From JBCBKZ01 sp039026975 (GTDB lineage Bacteria; Bacteroidota; Bacteroidia; J057), in contig JBCCLI010000130.1 in assembly GCA_039026975.1 (NCBI GenBank), forward strand, positions 1 to 15,447: DNA of 15,447 nt, written 5' to 3'. Each line of letters starts with the position of its first letter. Position 1 is the stretch's first letter. Shown piece by piece: positions 8,322-15,015 of the stretch. The notes beneath the pieces are model-generated. The model was given only the letters and a program-made list of their open reading frames with translations, did not search any database and was not told where the DNA came from. The translations under genes and the position numbers were made by a program.

Positions 8322-8698
8322 TTCCTCTTTTTAGTAAAAGTAGTATAAAAAAGCATGAGGGGTAGGAATTTATTTTGAAGCTCCCTGTGAGAGAATTAGG
8401 CTCTTGTCTGCTTGATTATTCTCCTTATCACTTAAAAATCTCAGGATTATTCCACGCTTTTTTTCTTCTTTTTAGGAAAAATTTTTATAATTCGGGAGTA
8501 AATAGGTGAGGCTGTCTCTACCCATACATGATGGGAGAAAAAAGCTTACACCATAAGTAACAGTTAGCCAACTGATGGTGAACAAAGGAGATAGAAACGT
8601 TCGATATTTCTCACTAGACAGGGATCAAGCCCTGATCATATACGTTTTGCCTATATAACTTATCCCCCACATAACATTTCATATCTTTTTTTAGCGTC
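8322..8698. other. Divergent intergenic region between purN and the RRM gene
   Basis: The 377 bases must hold promoters for both directions, but no full -33/-7 pair is seen. The nearest matches are TACTTTTA for purN (minus strand, shortly before the TTG) and TACGTTTTG at 8641-8649 for the RRM gene. Two small dyads are present: CCCAT-5-ATGGG (8521-8535) and CAGGG-6-CCCTG (8619-8634). T-rich runs occur near 8458-8475. A 27-codon plus-strand reading frame (8575-8658) has no supporting evidence and is not called. Confidence 0.5.
8619..8634. promoter_or_regulatory. Inverted repeat upstream of the RRM gene
   Basis: CAGGG and CCCTG flank six bases, embedded in a GATCAAGCCCTGATC context, 65 bases before the RRM ATG. 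It could be an operator or a 5'-leader hairpin, possibly autoregulatory. A five-base arm can arise by chance. Confidence 0.2.
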
Positions 8699-9070
8699 AT
8701 GACTATCTATGTTTATCAAGTAGACCGTAGTACCACTGAAGATGATCTACTAAACTTATTCGAGGAGTTCGGAGAAGTGGAAACAGTTTCTGTACAAGGC
8801 ATTGATGACCTGGAATCTGAGACTTTATTTGCAGAAATAGAGATGGCATTTGAAGATGATGCCTTGATAGCCATAGATGAACTTAATGGAGAAAGAGTAG
8901 ATGGAAGAATCCTTTATGTATCTCAGCATCCATTAGCATCTGCCAAGAAAACAGAAGTAGAGGAGGAAGAAGAAGATACTTTCTCTTCAGAAGTTTCCTG
9001 GCAACCTATGGAAAGAAAACGCCCAAGGGAAGGTGCGCCTTCTGGTAAGAAGCCTAGGAGGAGACGCTAG
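8699..9070 (+). CDS. Small RRM-domain RNA-binding protein with charged tail
   Basis: This 123-residue protein has one RNA recognition motif (about 1-77) and a charged tail. RNP2 is IYVYQV (3-8) with the aromatic Y4. The RNP1 position reads TLFAEIEM (42-49): F44 is kept, but the usual basic residue and Gly are missing and the second aromatic is E46, so canonical RNA contact is weakened. The tail has an acidic run (EVEEEEEDT, 86-94) and then a basic end (RKRPREG...KKPRRRR, 106-123), which may restore nucleic-acid binding. Short RRM proteins are common in Bacteroidota and cyanobacteria and are sometimes cold-regulated. The ATG follows the T-rich TTTTTTTAGCGTC with no Shine-Dalgarno. Target RNA unknown. 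Confidence 0.85.
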   Translation: MTIYVYQVDRSTTEDDLLNLFEEFGEVETVSVQGIDDLESETLFAEIEMAFEDDALIAIDELNGERVDGRILYVSQHPLASAKKTEVEEEEEDTFSSEVSWQPMERKRPREGAPSGKKPRRRR

Positions 9071-9176
9071 TATTTATTGTTAGCTATGCCTAATCAGACA
9101 CTTATCTACTATCTCTTTCCATCTTAGCCAACTAACACCCTTACATATTACCTCTCAACTGGTAACTTAGGGACCT

Positions 9177-9515
9177 ATGTTACGAGCCTTTGTCATTATT
9201 CTTCTTTTTCTCTTTATAGGAGAAGGGATTCAAACCATGGTCTCTCTGTCCATCCCTGGAAATGTCATAGGGATGGTACTCATTTTTGTAGGTCTGCAAG
9301 CCAAGCTCATTAAACTGGAATGGGTAAAACCAGCTTCTGATAGCCTTACGAGATACTTAGCCCTCTTTTTCGTACCTCCTGGAGTAGGTCTACTCCTCCA
9401 TCTCTCCCTTTTATCCCAATATGGTGTCCCCATACTTCTGACTGTAGGTATTAGTTTCTTGATCACCCTGGCCAGTACAGCCTATGTTTTTCATCTCAGC
9501 CAAAAGCCTAAATGA
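9177..9515 (+). CDS. lrgA: LrgA/CidA-family membrane protein
   Basis: This 112-residue protein has four hydrophobic segments (about 4-22, 25-43, 60-78 and 82-104). It shows the family hallmarks SIPGNVIGM (25-33) and the FFVPPGVGLL (65-74) region. LrgA/CidA proteins are described as holin-like modulators of murein hydrolase activity, and with LrgB as carriers of small acids such as pyruvate or glycolate; which applies here cannot be told. It sits directly before lrgB with a one-base gap to that gene's likely ATG. No LytTR or LysR regulator lies next to it, unlike the Firmicutes lrg/cid loci. Confidence 0.9.
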   Translation: MLRAFVIILLFLFIGEGIQTMVSLSIPGNVIGMVLIFVGLQAKLIKLEWVKPASDSLTRYLALFFVPPGVGLLLHLSLLSQYGVPILLTVGISFLITLASTAYVFHLSQKPK

Positions 9516-9516
9516 T

Positions 9517-10200
9517 ATGTTGATAGGGGTATTACTCACCTTGGGGATTTTCTTTCTGGCAGAAAGCATTTACCAAAAAACAGGCTTCCTTCTGCTAAAT
9601 CCAGTGCTGGTCTCTATCGCTAGTATCATTTTGATTCTCTTACTGTCAGGCTACTCTTACGAGTCCTACATGGAAGGTGGGAGGCTAATTAGCTTTCTCC
9701 TTGGCCCTTCTGTTGTGGCCCTTGGGGTAGTTTTTTACGAAAAGCTACAAGAAATAGGGGCTTCTCTTTGGAGACTGGTCTTGGCTGTCTGCCTGGGGGG
9801 GGGTATGAGTATCCTCAGCACATGGGGCCTCTCCCAAATCATGGGCTTATCTCAGGAGGTTTCTGCCTCATTACTTCCCTCCTCCGTCACTACCCCTATA
9901 GCTATGGGTATTTCTGCACAATTAGGGGGAATCCCCTCCCTTACAGCAGCAGTAGTCATTCTGGTAGGAATTGCTGGGGCAGCTTTTGGTATTCCCCTAC
10001 TTAAATTGATAGGGATCCAGCACGAGATAGCCTGGGGGGCTGGTATAGGCACCTCCTCTCACGGGATAGGTACGGCCAGGGCATTAGAGGAATCCAGACT
10101 TTGTGGGGCCGTCAGCGCCTTAGCTATGTGCCTGAACGGGATCTTTACTTCTGTATTCAGTTTTCCTTTGGTTAGGCTGATGGAGTATCTGGGAGGATAA
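9517..10200 (+). CDS. lrgB: LrgB/CidB-family membrane protein
   Basis: This is the partner of the preceding LrgA-like protein and resembles E. coli YohK along its length. Landmarks are LLLNPVLVS, GYSYESYMEGG, LLPSSVTTPIAM, GIPSLTAAVVILVGIAGA and GTSSHGIGTARA. The ATG at 9517 (MLIGVLLTLG) is preferred: it gives 227 residues, matches the family start and lies one base after the lrgA TGA (TGATATG). An in-frame ATG at 9484 would add 11 residues inside lrgA. Codons 9793-9804 contain nine consecutive G encoding part of LGGGMS, so one-base slippage there would frameshift the gene. Confidence 0.92.
   Translation: MLIGVLLTLGIFFLAESIYQKTGFLLLNPVLVSIASIILILLLSGYSYESYMEGGRLISFLLGPSVVALGVVFYEKLQEIGASLWRLVLAVCLGGGMSILSTWGLSQIMGLSQEVSASLLPSSVTTPIAMGISAQLGGIPSLTAAVVILVGIAGAAFGIPLLKLIGIQHEIAWGAGIGTSSHGIGTARALEESRLCGAVSALAMCLNGIFTSVFSFPLVRLMEYLGG
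9795..9803. repeat. Nine-base poly-G tract inside lrgB
   Basis: CTG GGG GGG GGT gives nine uninterrupted G in the coding strand, in a region that is otherwise not G-rich. The frame is intact at this length. Such tracts are classic slippage sites and also common assembly-error sites. Confidence 0.9.
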
Positions 10201-10398
10201 GATGCTGGCAATGACAATATAAATTCTGCCTCCGCTGTAGCCGAAAGAAAGAAATGAATAATATTACTGGAGAACCGAAATCTTAGATAATTCCCTGTGT
10301 ACGAAAATAGACATGAAAGAGAAGTTTCTTTGAGACCTTTAGCAGCCCTCCAGCCAAGAGCTAGCAATCCTACTACAAAGATCTAGTTAAGATACTGC
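10201..10398. other. Convergent gap between lrgB and the propeller gene
   Basis: These 198 bases hold no convincing gene. Only a weak five-pair stem (AAAGA...TCTTT near 10317-10332) is seen, and no clear terminator for either converging gene. Confidence 0.4.
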
Positions 10399-11706
10399 CT
10401 ACTTTTCCATTAGGTCTTCTTCATTTATGACGGCTGTCAGTACACTGGTACGTCCATTATCCATTCTAGTCCATATGGGACAAATACGGCCTTTGTGAGC
10501 AGCAATATGTGTGTAGTCACCAAAGAAAACCTGATCATTAGGAACAAAAGGATTCTGACTAATCTTTACATTTGTAAAGGTCTCTCCACCATCTTTTGAA
10601 TAAGCTAAATAGACATCTGTCTGAAGATCCATATGGTTCCTTCTATCATAGAAAACCACATAAAGATATCCCGTGCTTTGGTCTATAGTCATCCAGGTAA
10701 AAAACTGATGGCTACCAGCCCCATCATTGTTGACCCGTTTAGGCGCTGACCAGCTACTCCCGTGATCAGTAGACTTAAGGAGCCAGATATCTGTATCATG
10801 AGTGCCATTAGATTGATCTGCATAGTTTACATAGATAGTTCCCCGATTAGGCCCTTCACTTATATCACAAACCGTAACCGGCATCCCATTAGAACGAAAA
10901 ATACCAGGTATATCAAGTGCCCATCCTTCTGTTTGCACTGCCGCTACAAGTTCCTGCTCAAGCCAGGTAACTCCCTTATCAAAAGACCGGTTGAAGAATA
11001 GTGTATCACGTAAGGACCAACTCACATAAATTTCACCTCCAGGTCCTACTGCCGGGACAGCCCCCTCAGCGGTTCCGTCATCATCTAGGCAATCTCCATG
11101 CTTCTGATTAATAGGTTTTGCAAACTCCCAGCTTTTATTTTGGTCTATAGATCTGGCAAACAGGATATTAGATTCACATTTCTGGGACTTTTTTCTGTAG
11201 CGGTCAAATTGTGTCCACGTTGCATAGATATAGTCGTTCTGTAAATCAATGGTGGCCCATTCTTTATCCTGATCCTTAGGCGGTTGATAGCCCATAAAGT
11301 TCCCCATATCCCATGTTTCTCCCCCATCAGTGGACTTTTGACAAATGATCCTATCTAAGGTGGGTTTTCCCAGCTTTCCGTTCTTTGGAGTATTTGCTAA
11401 ATGGAAGTAGTAAAAGTTTCCCTTACTATCTGAGATAACACATGGATCACCATAAACCCCATAAGGGGATGTTAACCGAATCGTTTTCCATGTCTTTCCT
11501 CCATCCTTTGTCACATAGGCTTTATCCAGGATAGCTGAACCTACAATATTATCTGGATCTGTTAGATTAATCGCAATACTAGGCTCTGAAGGAGGAATTT
11601 CTCCACGTTGGGCTATATCAAGTATAATATTAGGAAACTGAGCGATAAGAGAGCATGGGAGGTACAGGAGAAAGTAAAATAGAAGGGCCTTCAAGGTGGG
11701 AACCAT
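10399..11706 (-). CDS. Secreted BNR/Asp-box six-bladed beta-propeller protein
   Basis: The first 23 residues are a signal peptide (MVPTLKALLFYFLLYLPCSLIAQ) with likely cleavage at LIA|Q, common in Bacteroidota. The rest is a repeat protein with six Asp-box motifs (S/T-x-D-x-G-x-T/S-W/F): 66-73 TKDGGKTW, 125-132 STDGGETW, 186-193 SIDQNKSW (degenerate), 241-248 SFDKGVTW, 312-319 STDHGSSW and 370-377 SKDGGETF. This is the fold of sialidases and related propellers. The sialidase FRIP motif is not present; the nearest text is IFRSNGMP (269-276). Sialidase activity should therefore not be assumed. There is no C-terminal sorting domain. It stands alone, 360 bases downstream of exbD. Ligand unknown; binding or hydrolysis of an extracellular glycan is an inference. 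Confidence 0.85.
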   Translation of the reverse strand: MVPTLKALLFYFLLYLPCSLIAQFPNIILDIAQRGEIPPSEPSIAINLTDPDNIVGSAILDKAYVTKDGGKTWKTIRLTSPYGVYGDPCVISDSKGNFYYFHLANTPKNGKLGKPTLDRIICQKSTDGGETWDMGNFMGYQPPKDQDKEWATIDLQNDYIYATWTQFDRYRKKSQKCESNILFARSIDQNKSWEFAKPINQKHGDCLDDDGTAEGAVPAVGPGGEIYVSWSLRDTLFFNRSFDKGVTWLEQELVAAVQTEGWALDIPGIFRSNGMPVTVCDISEGPNRGTIYVNYADQSNGTHDTDIWLLKSTDHGSSWSAPKRVNNDGAGSHQFFTWMTIDQSTGYLYVVFYDRRNHMDLQTDVYLAYSKDGGETFTNVKISQNPFVPNDQVFFGDYTHIAAHKGRICPIWTRMDNGRTSVLTAVINEEDLMEK

Positions 11707-11782
11707 TGAGTAAAAACAGCTTAAGTAATTTCTTTAGGTTTTCAGGATGGCAAATTAGCTATTTCTGAAATAAAGGAGTAGT

Positions 11783-11808
11783 AAAGAAGAGGGACGCTTA
11801 TGTCCCTC
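11783..11808 (-). terminator. Terminator hairpin in the susD relic
   Basis: GAGGGAC/GTCCCTC forms a seven-pair stem with a six-base loop. On the minus strand it is followed by TTCTTTAC, a broken U tract. It may still end tonB-exbD transcription before the propeller gene. Confidence 0.5.
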
Positions 11809-11857
11809 CACATATTTGAACTAACAATAGGTAGGATTTATTCTATCCTACTTTGTT
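11789..11857 (-). pseudogene. Relic of a susD 3' end with its terminator
   Basis: These 69 bases align without gaps to 13637-13705, the end of the intact susD gene plus its terminator, with about 52 identities by hand count. The intact copy encodes NKVGWNR and stop. The relic in the same frame reads NKVG, then TAG in place of the Trp codon, and further upstream it also has stops. The terminator arms GAGGGAC (11789-11795) and GTCCCTC (11802-11808) are fully conserved although the loop has changed. It therefore looks like the remnant of another susD locus, not a functional gene. Confidence 0.6.
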
Positions 11858-12046
11858 TGCCTACCCGTTTAGCAGCCTGATAACCAATATTCCCATTTTC
11901 TTGAATTAGCCCCTATTCTGCTATGAAATTTGCCTGTGAATGAGGATTTATTCAACCAAACTATTAGGAGGATTCTCTTTGCTGTAAACCACTCCCCAGT
12001 CCTGAAAGAATCCCTAAAAAGATAATGCATCTACAGAGGCCATGAG

Positions 12047-12071
12047 AATAGTTTATCTGCTACAAACTATT
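12047..12071 (-). terminator. Hairpin over the exbD stop codon
   Basis: AATAGTTT (12047-12054) pairs with AAACTATT (12064-12071), an eight-pair AT-rich stem with a nine-base loop covering the exbD stop. No U tract follows on the minus strand, so it is at most a weak terminator or 3'-end stabiliser. Confidence 0.25.
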
Positions 12072-12600
12072 TGTTCGAAGAAGCAGAATTATCAATAGCA
12101 TACTTAGGTGCCCCAGTAATAACCAATTCATCCAATAGATCTACCAGATTTTGATAGCGTGAATCTGGCATAGGCTTGATGACTATCACAGGGTCCCAGC
12201 AGGGCGCTCCACTATTCTGTTTCACACAGATGGGAATTCTCTGCGTTCGTGTACGCGCATATACATGATCCAAGATCAGCTTCCTTACCCCATCTGGAGA
12301 AAAGCTAGTCAAATCCTGATCTGATTCCTCTCCTCCGTAATAGTAAGAAATTTTATTATCTCGCTTCAATACAAGCGTAAGTACCCTCTCTTCCAGTACC
12401 TCGGCTCTGGCAGGCTCACCATCTACACTAGGAGGCATAACCAACTCTAGTAGTTTTTCCTCTTGTAAGGTGGCAGTCAAGACAAAAAAAGTCAACAGCA
12501 GAAAGGCTACATCCACCATAGCGGTCATGTCTATACTCCCAGACTTACGAGTGGTCCTTTTGCCTTTATATTCATTTTGGTGTGCGTGTATATCTGCCAT
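12067..12600 (-). CDS. exbD: ExbD/TolR-family energy-transducing membrane protein
   Basis: ExbD couples the inner-membrane proton gradient to TonB. From the ATG at 12598-12600 the protein has 177 residues. It has a short basic cytoplasmic part, one membrane helix with the essential Asp (D30 in MVDVAFLLLTFFVL, matching D25 of E. coli ExbD), then a periplasmic domain. This start lies 5 bases after the tonB stop; the longer frame starting at 12645 would sit inside tonB and adds only unrelated residues. The periplasmic domain carries two Cys (C125 and C134), possibly a disulfide. No exbB or second exbD follows, so the motor subunit must come from elsewhere in the genome. Confidence 0.9.
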   Translation of the reverse strand: MADIHAHQNEYKGKRTTRKSGSIDMTAMVDVAFLLLTFFVLTATLQEEKLLELVMPPSVDGEPARAEVLEERVLTLVLKRDNKISYYYGGEESDQDLTSFSPDGVRKLILDHVYARTRTQRIPICVKQNSGAPCWDPVIVIKPMPDSRYQNLVDLLDELVITGAPKYAIDNSASSNK

Positions 12601-12605
12601 AAGTA

Positions 12606-13406
12606 TTAGTTCATGAGTTTGAAACGGAAAGGAACATTCACCCAAAACTTGATGGGCCTGTTGGCTTGGATAGCTGGCGTAAAACTGAGCTTGTGAATAT
12701 GTTTTTCTACTGCCTTAGCTAATAGTGGGTGAACCTGCTGAATGGTTTTATGCTTTACATATTGTCCTTTCTCATCCACTAAAATTCTCACTACCACTAC
12801 CCCCTGTATTTCTGCCATAACCGCAGGAGCAGGATAGCCTATTTCCTTTTGAAGGGCAGACATGTTAATGGGTTCAGGCTCCTCCTGAACTGTAATAAAG
12901 GTGTCCATATCAGGTTCCTGATTTGAAATAATATTCGGAATATCTCCATCTCCTATCATCTCGTCTTTAATGAGACCTATCTCCTCTCCAGCCACATCTT
13001 TTATACCTATATTAGCCGCTTTAGCTAACTCTTCTACATCTGTGATGGTATTTTCTTCAGTCAGCTCATCTTCTATGCTAGGATCGGGGATCAGATAGGA
13101 GGTAGTTTGAGTTATGGGGGGAGTGCGTTTCGGCGGTAGTGCGGGAGGGTCTGGTTCAGCAGCCCTTGGAGGAGGATCTACAGTAGGCGGTAGGCTGACC
13201 ACCCTGGTAACTACCTCTTGAGGCTTATTAACGAACTTTTGCCATAGCATGTGGGCAGTAGCGCTTCCAGCAAAGAGAAGGCTTACCATCAGACAAGCGT
13301 GCCTTAAATTTCTGCTATAGGCTTTTCTGAGCATATATGCTCCATACCGTTTTTCCCGACCTTCAAACACCATGTCATCCAGGTCAGCTAATAAAATCTG
13401 TGTCAT
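12606..13406 (-). CDS. tonB: TonB, energy transducer to outer-membrane receptors
   Basis: TonB spans the periplasm and drives TonB-dependent transporters such as SusC. The 266-residue protein begins with the Bacteroidota-type cytoplasmic motif LDDMVFEGREKRYGAYMLRK (9-28), followed by a membrane helix (about 36-56), a Pro-rich linker (72-97), an acidic middle (110-180) and a TonB C-terminal domain (about 185-266). That domain includes YPAPA (191-195), GVVVVRILVDEKG and the end FTPAIQANRPIKFWVNVPF (242-260). It lies 275 bases after susD behind a terminator, so it is probably a separate unit with exbD. Its position suggests service to the adjacent SusC, though TonB proteins often serve several receptors. 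Confidence 0.94.
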   Translation of the reverse strand: MTQILLADLDDMVFEGREKRYGAYMLRKAYSRNLRHACLMVSLLFAGSATAHMLWQKFVNKPQEVVTRVVSLPPTVDPPPRAAEPDPPALPPKRTPPITQTTSYLIPDPSIEDELTEENTITDVEELAKAANIGIKDVAGEEIGLIKDEMIGDGDIPNIISNQEPDMDTFITVQEEPEPINMSALQKEIGYPAPAVMAEIQGVVVVRILVDEKGQYVKHKTIQQVHPLLAKAVEKHIHKLSFTPAIQANRPIKFWVNVPFRFKLMN

Positions 13407-13628
13407 AAGAAATATAGTTTGACGGTTTAAGGTGGGCGCCCATCAAGTTGATATTGCTATGAATTCACAGGTATTTATAAGAGGGAGAGAGTAGGAGAAT
13501 TCCATAGAGAATTGAGGATTTATTTATTCATCCCCTACTAAGAGGGAGGGGTAAATATTCTTCCCCAGGAAAGCATACAGCAGTTTGAATAGCTGATTTA
13601 CAACAGATTTACACGGAACTATTAGCAC
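13407..13628 (-). other. Upstream region of tonB-exbD
   Basis: This stretch lies between the susD terminator and the tonB ATG. No exact TAnnTTTG on the minus strand and no gene are seen. A five-pair CCCCT/AGGGG dyad sits around 13530-13550. The word GAGGATTTATT here (about 13513) recurs at about 11942. Confidence 0.35.
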
Positions 13629-13657
13629 AAAAAAAAGAGGGACGAAACCGTCCCTCT
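13629..13657 (-). terminator. Rho-independent terminator of the susCD operon
   Basis: AGAGGGACG (13636-13644) and CGTCCCTCT (13649-13657) form a perfect nine-pair stem around a four-base loop. On the minus strand the stem is followed by an unbroken run of eight T (the As at 13629-13636). It lies 25 bases after the susD stop and separates susCD from tonB-exbD. Confidence 0.9.
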
Positions 13658-13681
13658 GTATATTCGAAGAAAGAATAGGTA

Positions 13682-15004
13682 CTATCTATTCCATCCTACT
13701 TTATTAGTAAAGATGTTTACCTCTGCCTCTGTAGGAGAGTTAGAGTTAAACAGGTACTCATCTGAGCTATAGTGCCATCTTACAGGAACTGCAGTACCTG
13801 ATACAGGAGTCAGAGCAGGAATACCTGTTCTTCTGAAATCACTGTAAGTTTCAGGCTGAAGGAACATAGCAATGTACTTCTGAATCATCACTGTTTCCAG
13901 TGTCAGGTTACCAGTACCTACTCCTACATCTGGATTAGCTATGTAGGCATCATACTCAGCATCTCCTAACCCAAGACGGGTGAAAGAAGCCTTAATCCCT
14001 TCAAGATAAGCATCATATCCAGCCTGCGTACCACCAGCAGCAGCTCTTACGTCCGCTTCTGCAATGATAAACTGCATTTCACGGTAAGTAATCATTTCCT
14101 GAAGGAAGTTAGGTACCATGTAAGGGTGGGTGGTAACAAACTCATTGTCCATTACTCCTAACCTGTCAGCATCATTCAGACCAGTCATGATAGCTCTCAT
14201 GGTAGGGTGGAATTCAATATCACCCGTACGGTCTCTGTTGAAACGGAACCACTGTCCAGCATTGTTAGCATCTGGATACTGGAAGGACATATTCTCAGAA
14301 GCATCTACAAAGCCCTGAGCAGCTTCAGAAGCAGCTCCAGCATAGTTACCAAACTTCATGAAGCTTCTTGCCTTCAGTGCATGAGCAGCTCTAGTCCATG
14401 ATCCAATGTTTCCACCATAGAACACATCCTCACCTCCAGGTACTAATGGCCCAGGGGCACCTCCAAATAAACGGAGGGCATTATCCAGATTATTATTAAT
14501 TACATCATAGATCTGAGCTTGTGTATCATAGGTAGGATTTACAGCAGCTATCCCCTGAAGCCCATCAGAATAAGGCATGTCATCCCATACGTCAGTAGCT
14601 GTCATTAAGGTGAAGGCTTCCATTACTTCCAATACACCTAGGTAATGGTTTAATCCACCTTCAGTAGCAGAAACCTTGGCAATTTTAATCTCATTGAGAA
14701 TGTTCTCATAAACGTTTTGCCATGCAGCGTCAAAACGGTTAGGGGTCAAACCAGTGTACTGGTTGAATGATTGCCACTGCCTGGCAACGCCCTCTACCTG
14801 CTGAGAAAGCATACAGCTAAAACGTGAGAATGCTCCTCCATATACATCAGCTATCGCTATCTGGAAAGCTGGCATCTGACCCGTAATAGGCACCGCTGTA
14901 GGGTTATTCGGGTCTTGGTTGATATCTCCCCCTATGAAGTCCTCACAGCTAGATAGCGAGAAGACCAAGATGAGAGATAATGCAATTTTATATACGAATT
15001 TCAT
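13682..15004 (-). CDS. SusD/RagB-like outer-membrane lipoprotein
   Basis: SusD-like proteins form the lid of SusC transporters and capture ligand at the cell surface. The N-terminus is a lipoprotein signal (MKFVYKIALSLILVFSLSSC) with lipidated Cys20, followed by acidic E21-D22, compatible with Bacteroidota surface-export signals. The mature part is alpha-helical. Helical repeat segments such as NRFDAAWQNVYENILNEI near 88-105 and FTLMTATDVWDDMPYS match the SusD fold, probably the SusD-like_2 type. At 440 residues it is short of the 500 or more of classical starch SusD but normal for the subgroup. It follows susC by 11 bases. The ligand cannot be inferred; no glycoside hydrolase is nearby. Confidence 0.92.
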   Translation of the reverse strand: MKFVYKIALSLILVFSLSSCEDFIGGDINQDPNNPTAVPITGQMPAFQIAIADVYGGAFSRFSCMLSQQVEGVARQWQSFNQYTGLTPNRFDAAWQNVYENILNEIKIAKVSATEGGLNHYLGVLEVMEAFTLMTATDVWDDMPYSDGLQGIAAVNPTYDTQAQIYDVINNNLDNALRLFGGAPGPLVPGGEDVFYGGNIGSWTRAAHALKARSFMKFGNYAGAASEAAQGFVDASENMSFQYPDANNAGQWFRFNRDRTGDIEFHPTMRAIMTGLNDADRLGVMDNEFVTTHPYMVPNFLQEMITYREMQFIIAEADVRAAAGGTQAGYDAYLEGIKASFTRLGLGDAEYDAYIANPDVGVGTGNLTLETVMIQKYIAMFLQPETYSDFRRTGIPALTPVSGTAVPVRWHYSSDEYLFNSNSPTEAEVNIFTNKVGWNR

Positions 15005-15015
15005 TAAGTGCTGAA

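Larger units (their letters stand above)
11707..12066. other. Intergenic region between exbD and the propeller gene
   Basis: No intact gene is seen in these 360 bases. The middle (11789-11857) is a decayed second copy of the susD 3' end and terminator. On the minus strand a short open stretch ends QENGNIGYQAAKRVGKQSRIE at a TAA in the 11838-11841 region but is closed by a stop about 23 codons upstream; it could be a gene remnant. The 76 bases between the relic and the propeller ATG should hold that gene's promoter, but no exact TAnnTTTG is found; TAATTTG near 11750-11760 is the nearest. Confidence 0.5.

Noticed and set aside
8575..8658. 27-codon plus-strand frame starting MVNKGDRNVRYFSLD upstream of the RRM gene
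   Set aside because: It is short, has no ribosome-binding signal and contains a dyad that explains part of the sequence. An open frame of this size is expected by chance.
9484..9516. Upstream ATG for lrgB overlapping lrgA
   Set aside because: It is possible, but the ATG at 9517 immediately after the lrgA stop fits the family N-terminus better.
10059..10367. 102-residue minus-strand frame spanning the end of lrgB and the gap after it
   Set aside because: More than a third is antisense to conserved lrgB codons, the product resembles nothing I recognise and no start signal is present.
11942..12014. Resemblance of GAGGATTTATT...CCCCAG here to 13512-13571
   Set aside because: Only an 11-base word and loose similarity are shared, and the order relative to the susD-terminator block is reversed, so common origin is not supported by eye.
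12601..12645. Longer exbD start giving 15 extra N-terminal residues
   Set aside because: It would lie within tonB and add MGECSFPFQTHELIL, which is unlike ExbD N-termini. The ATG at 12600 fits the usual five-base intergenic spacing.
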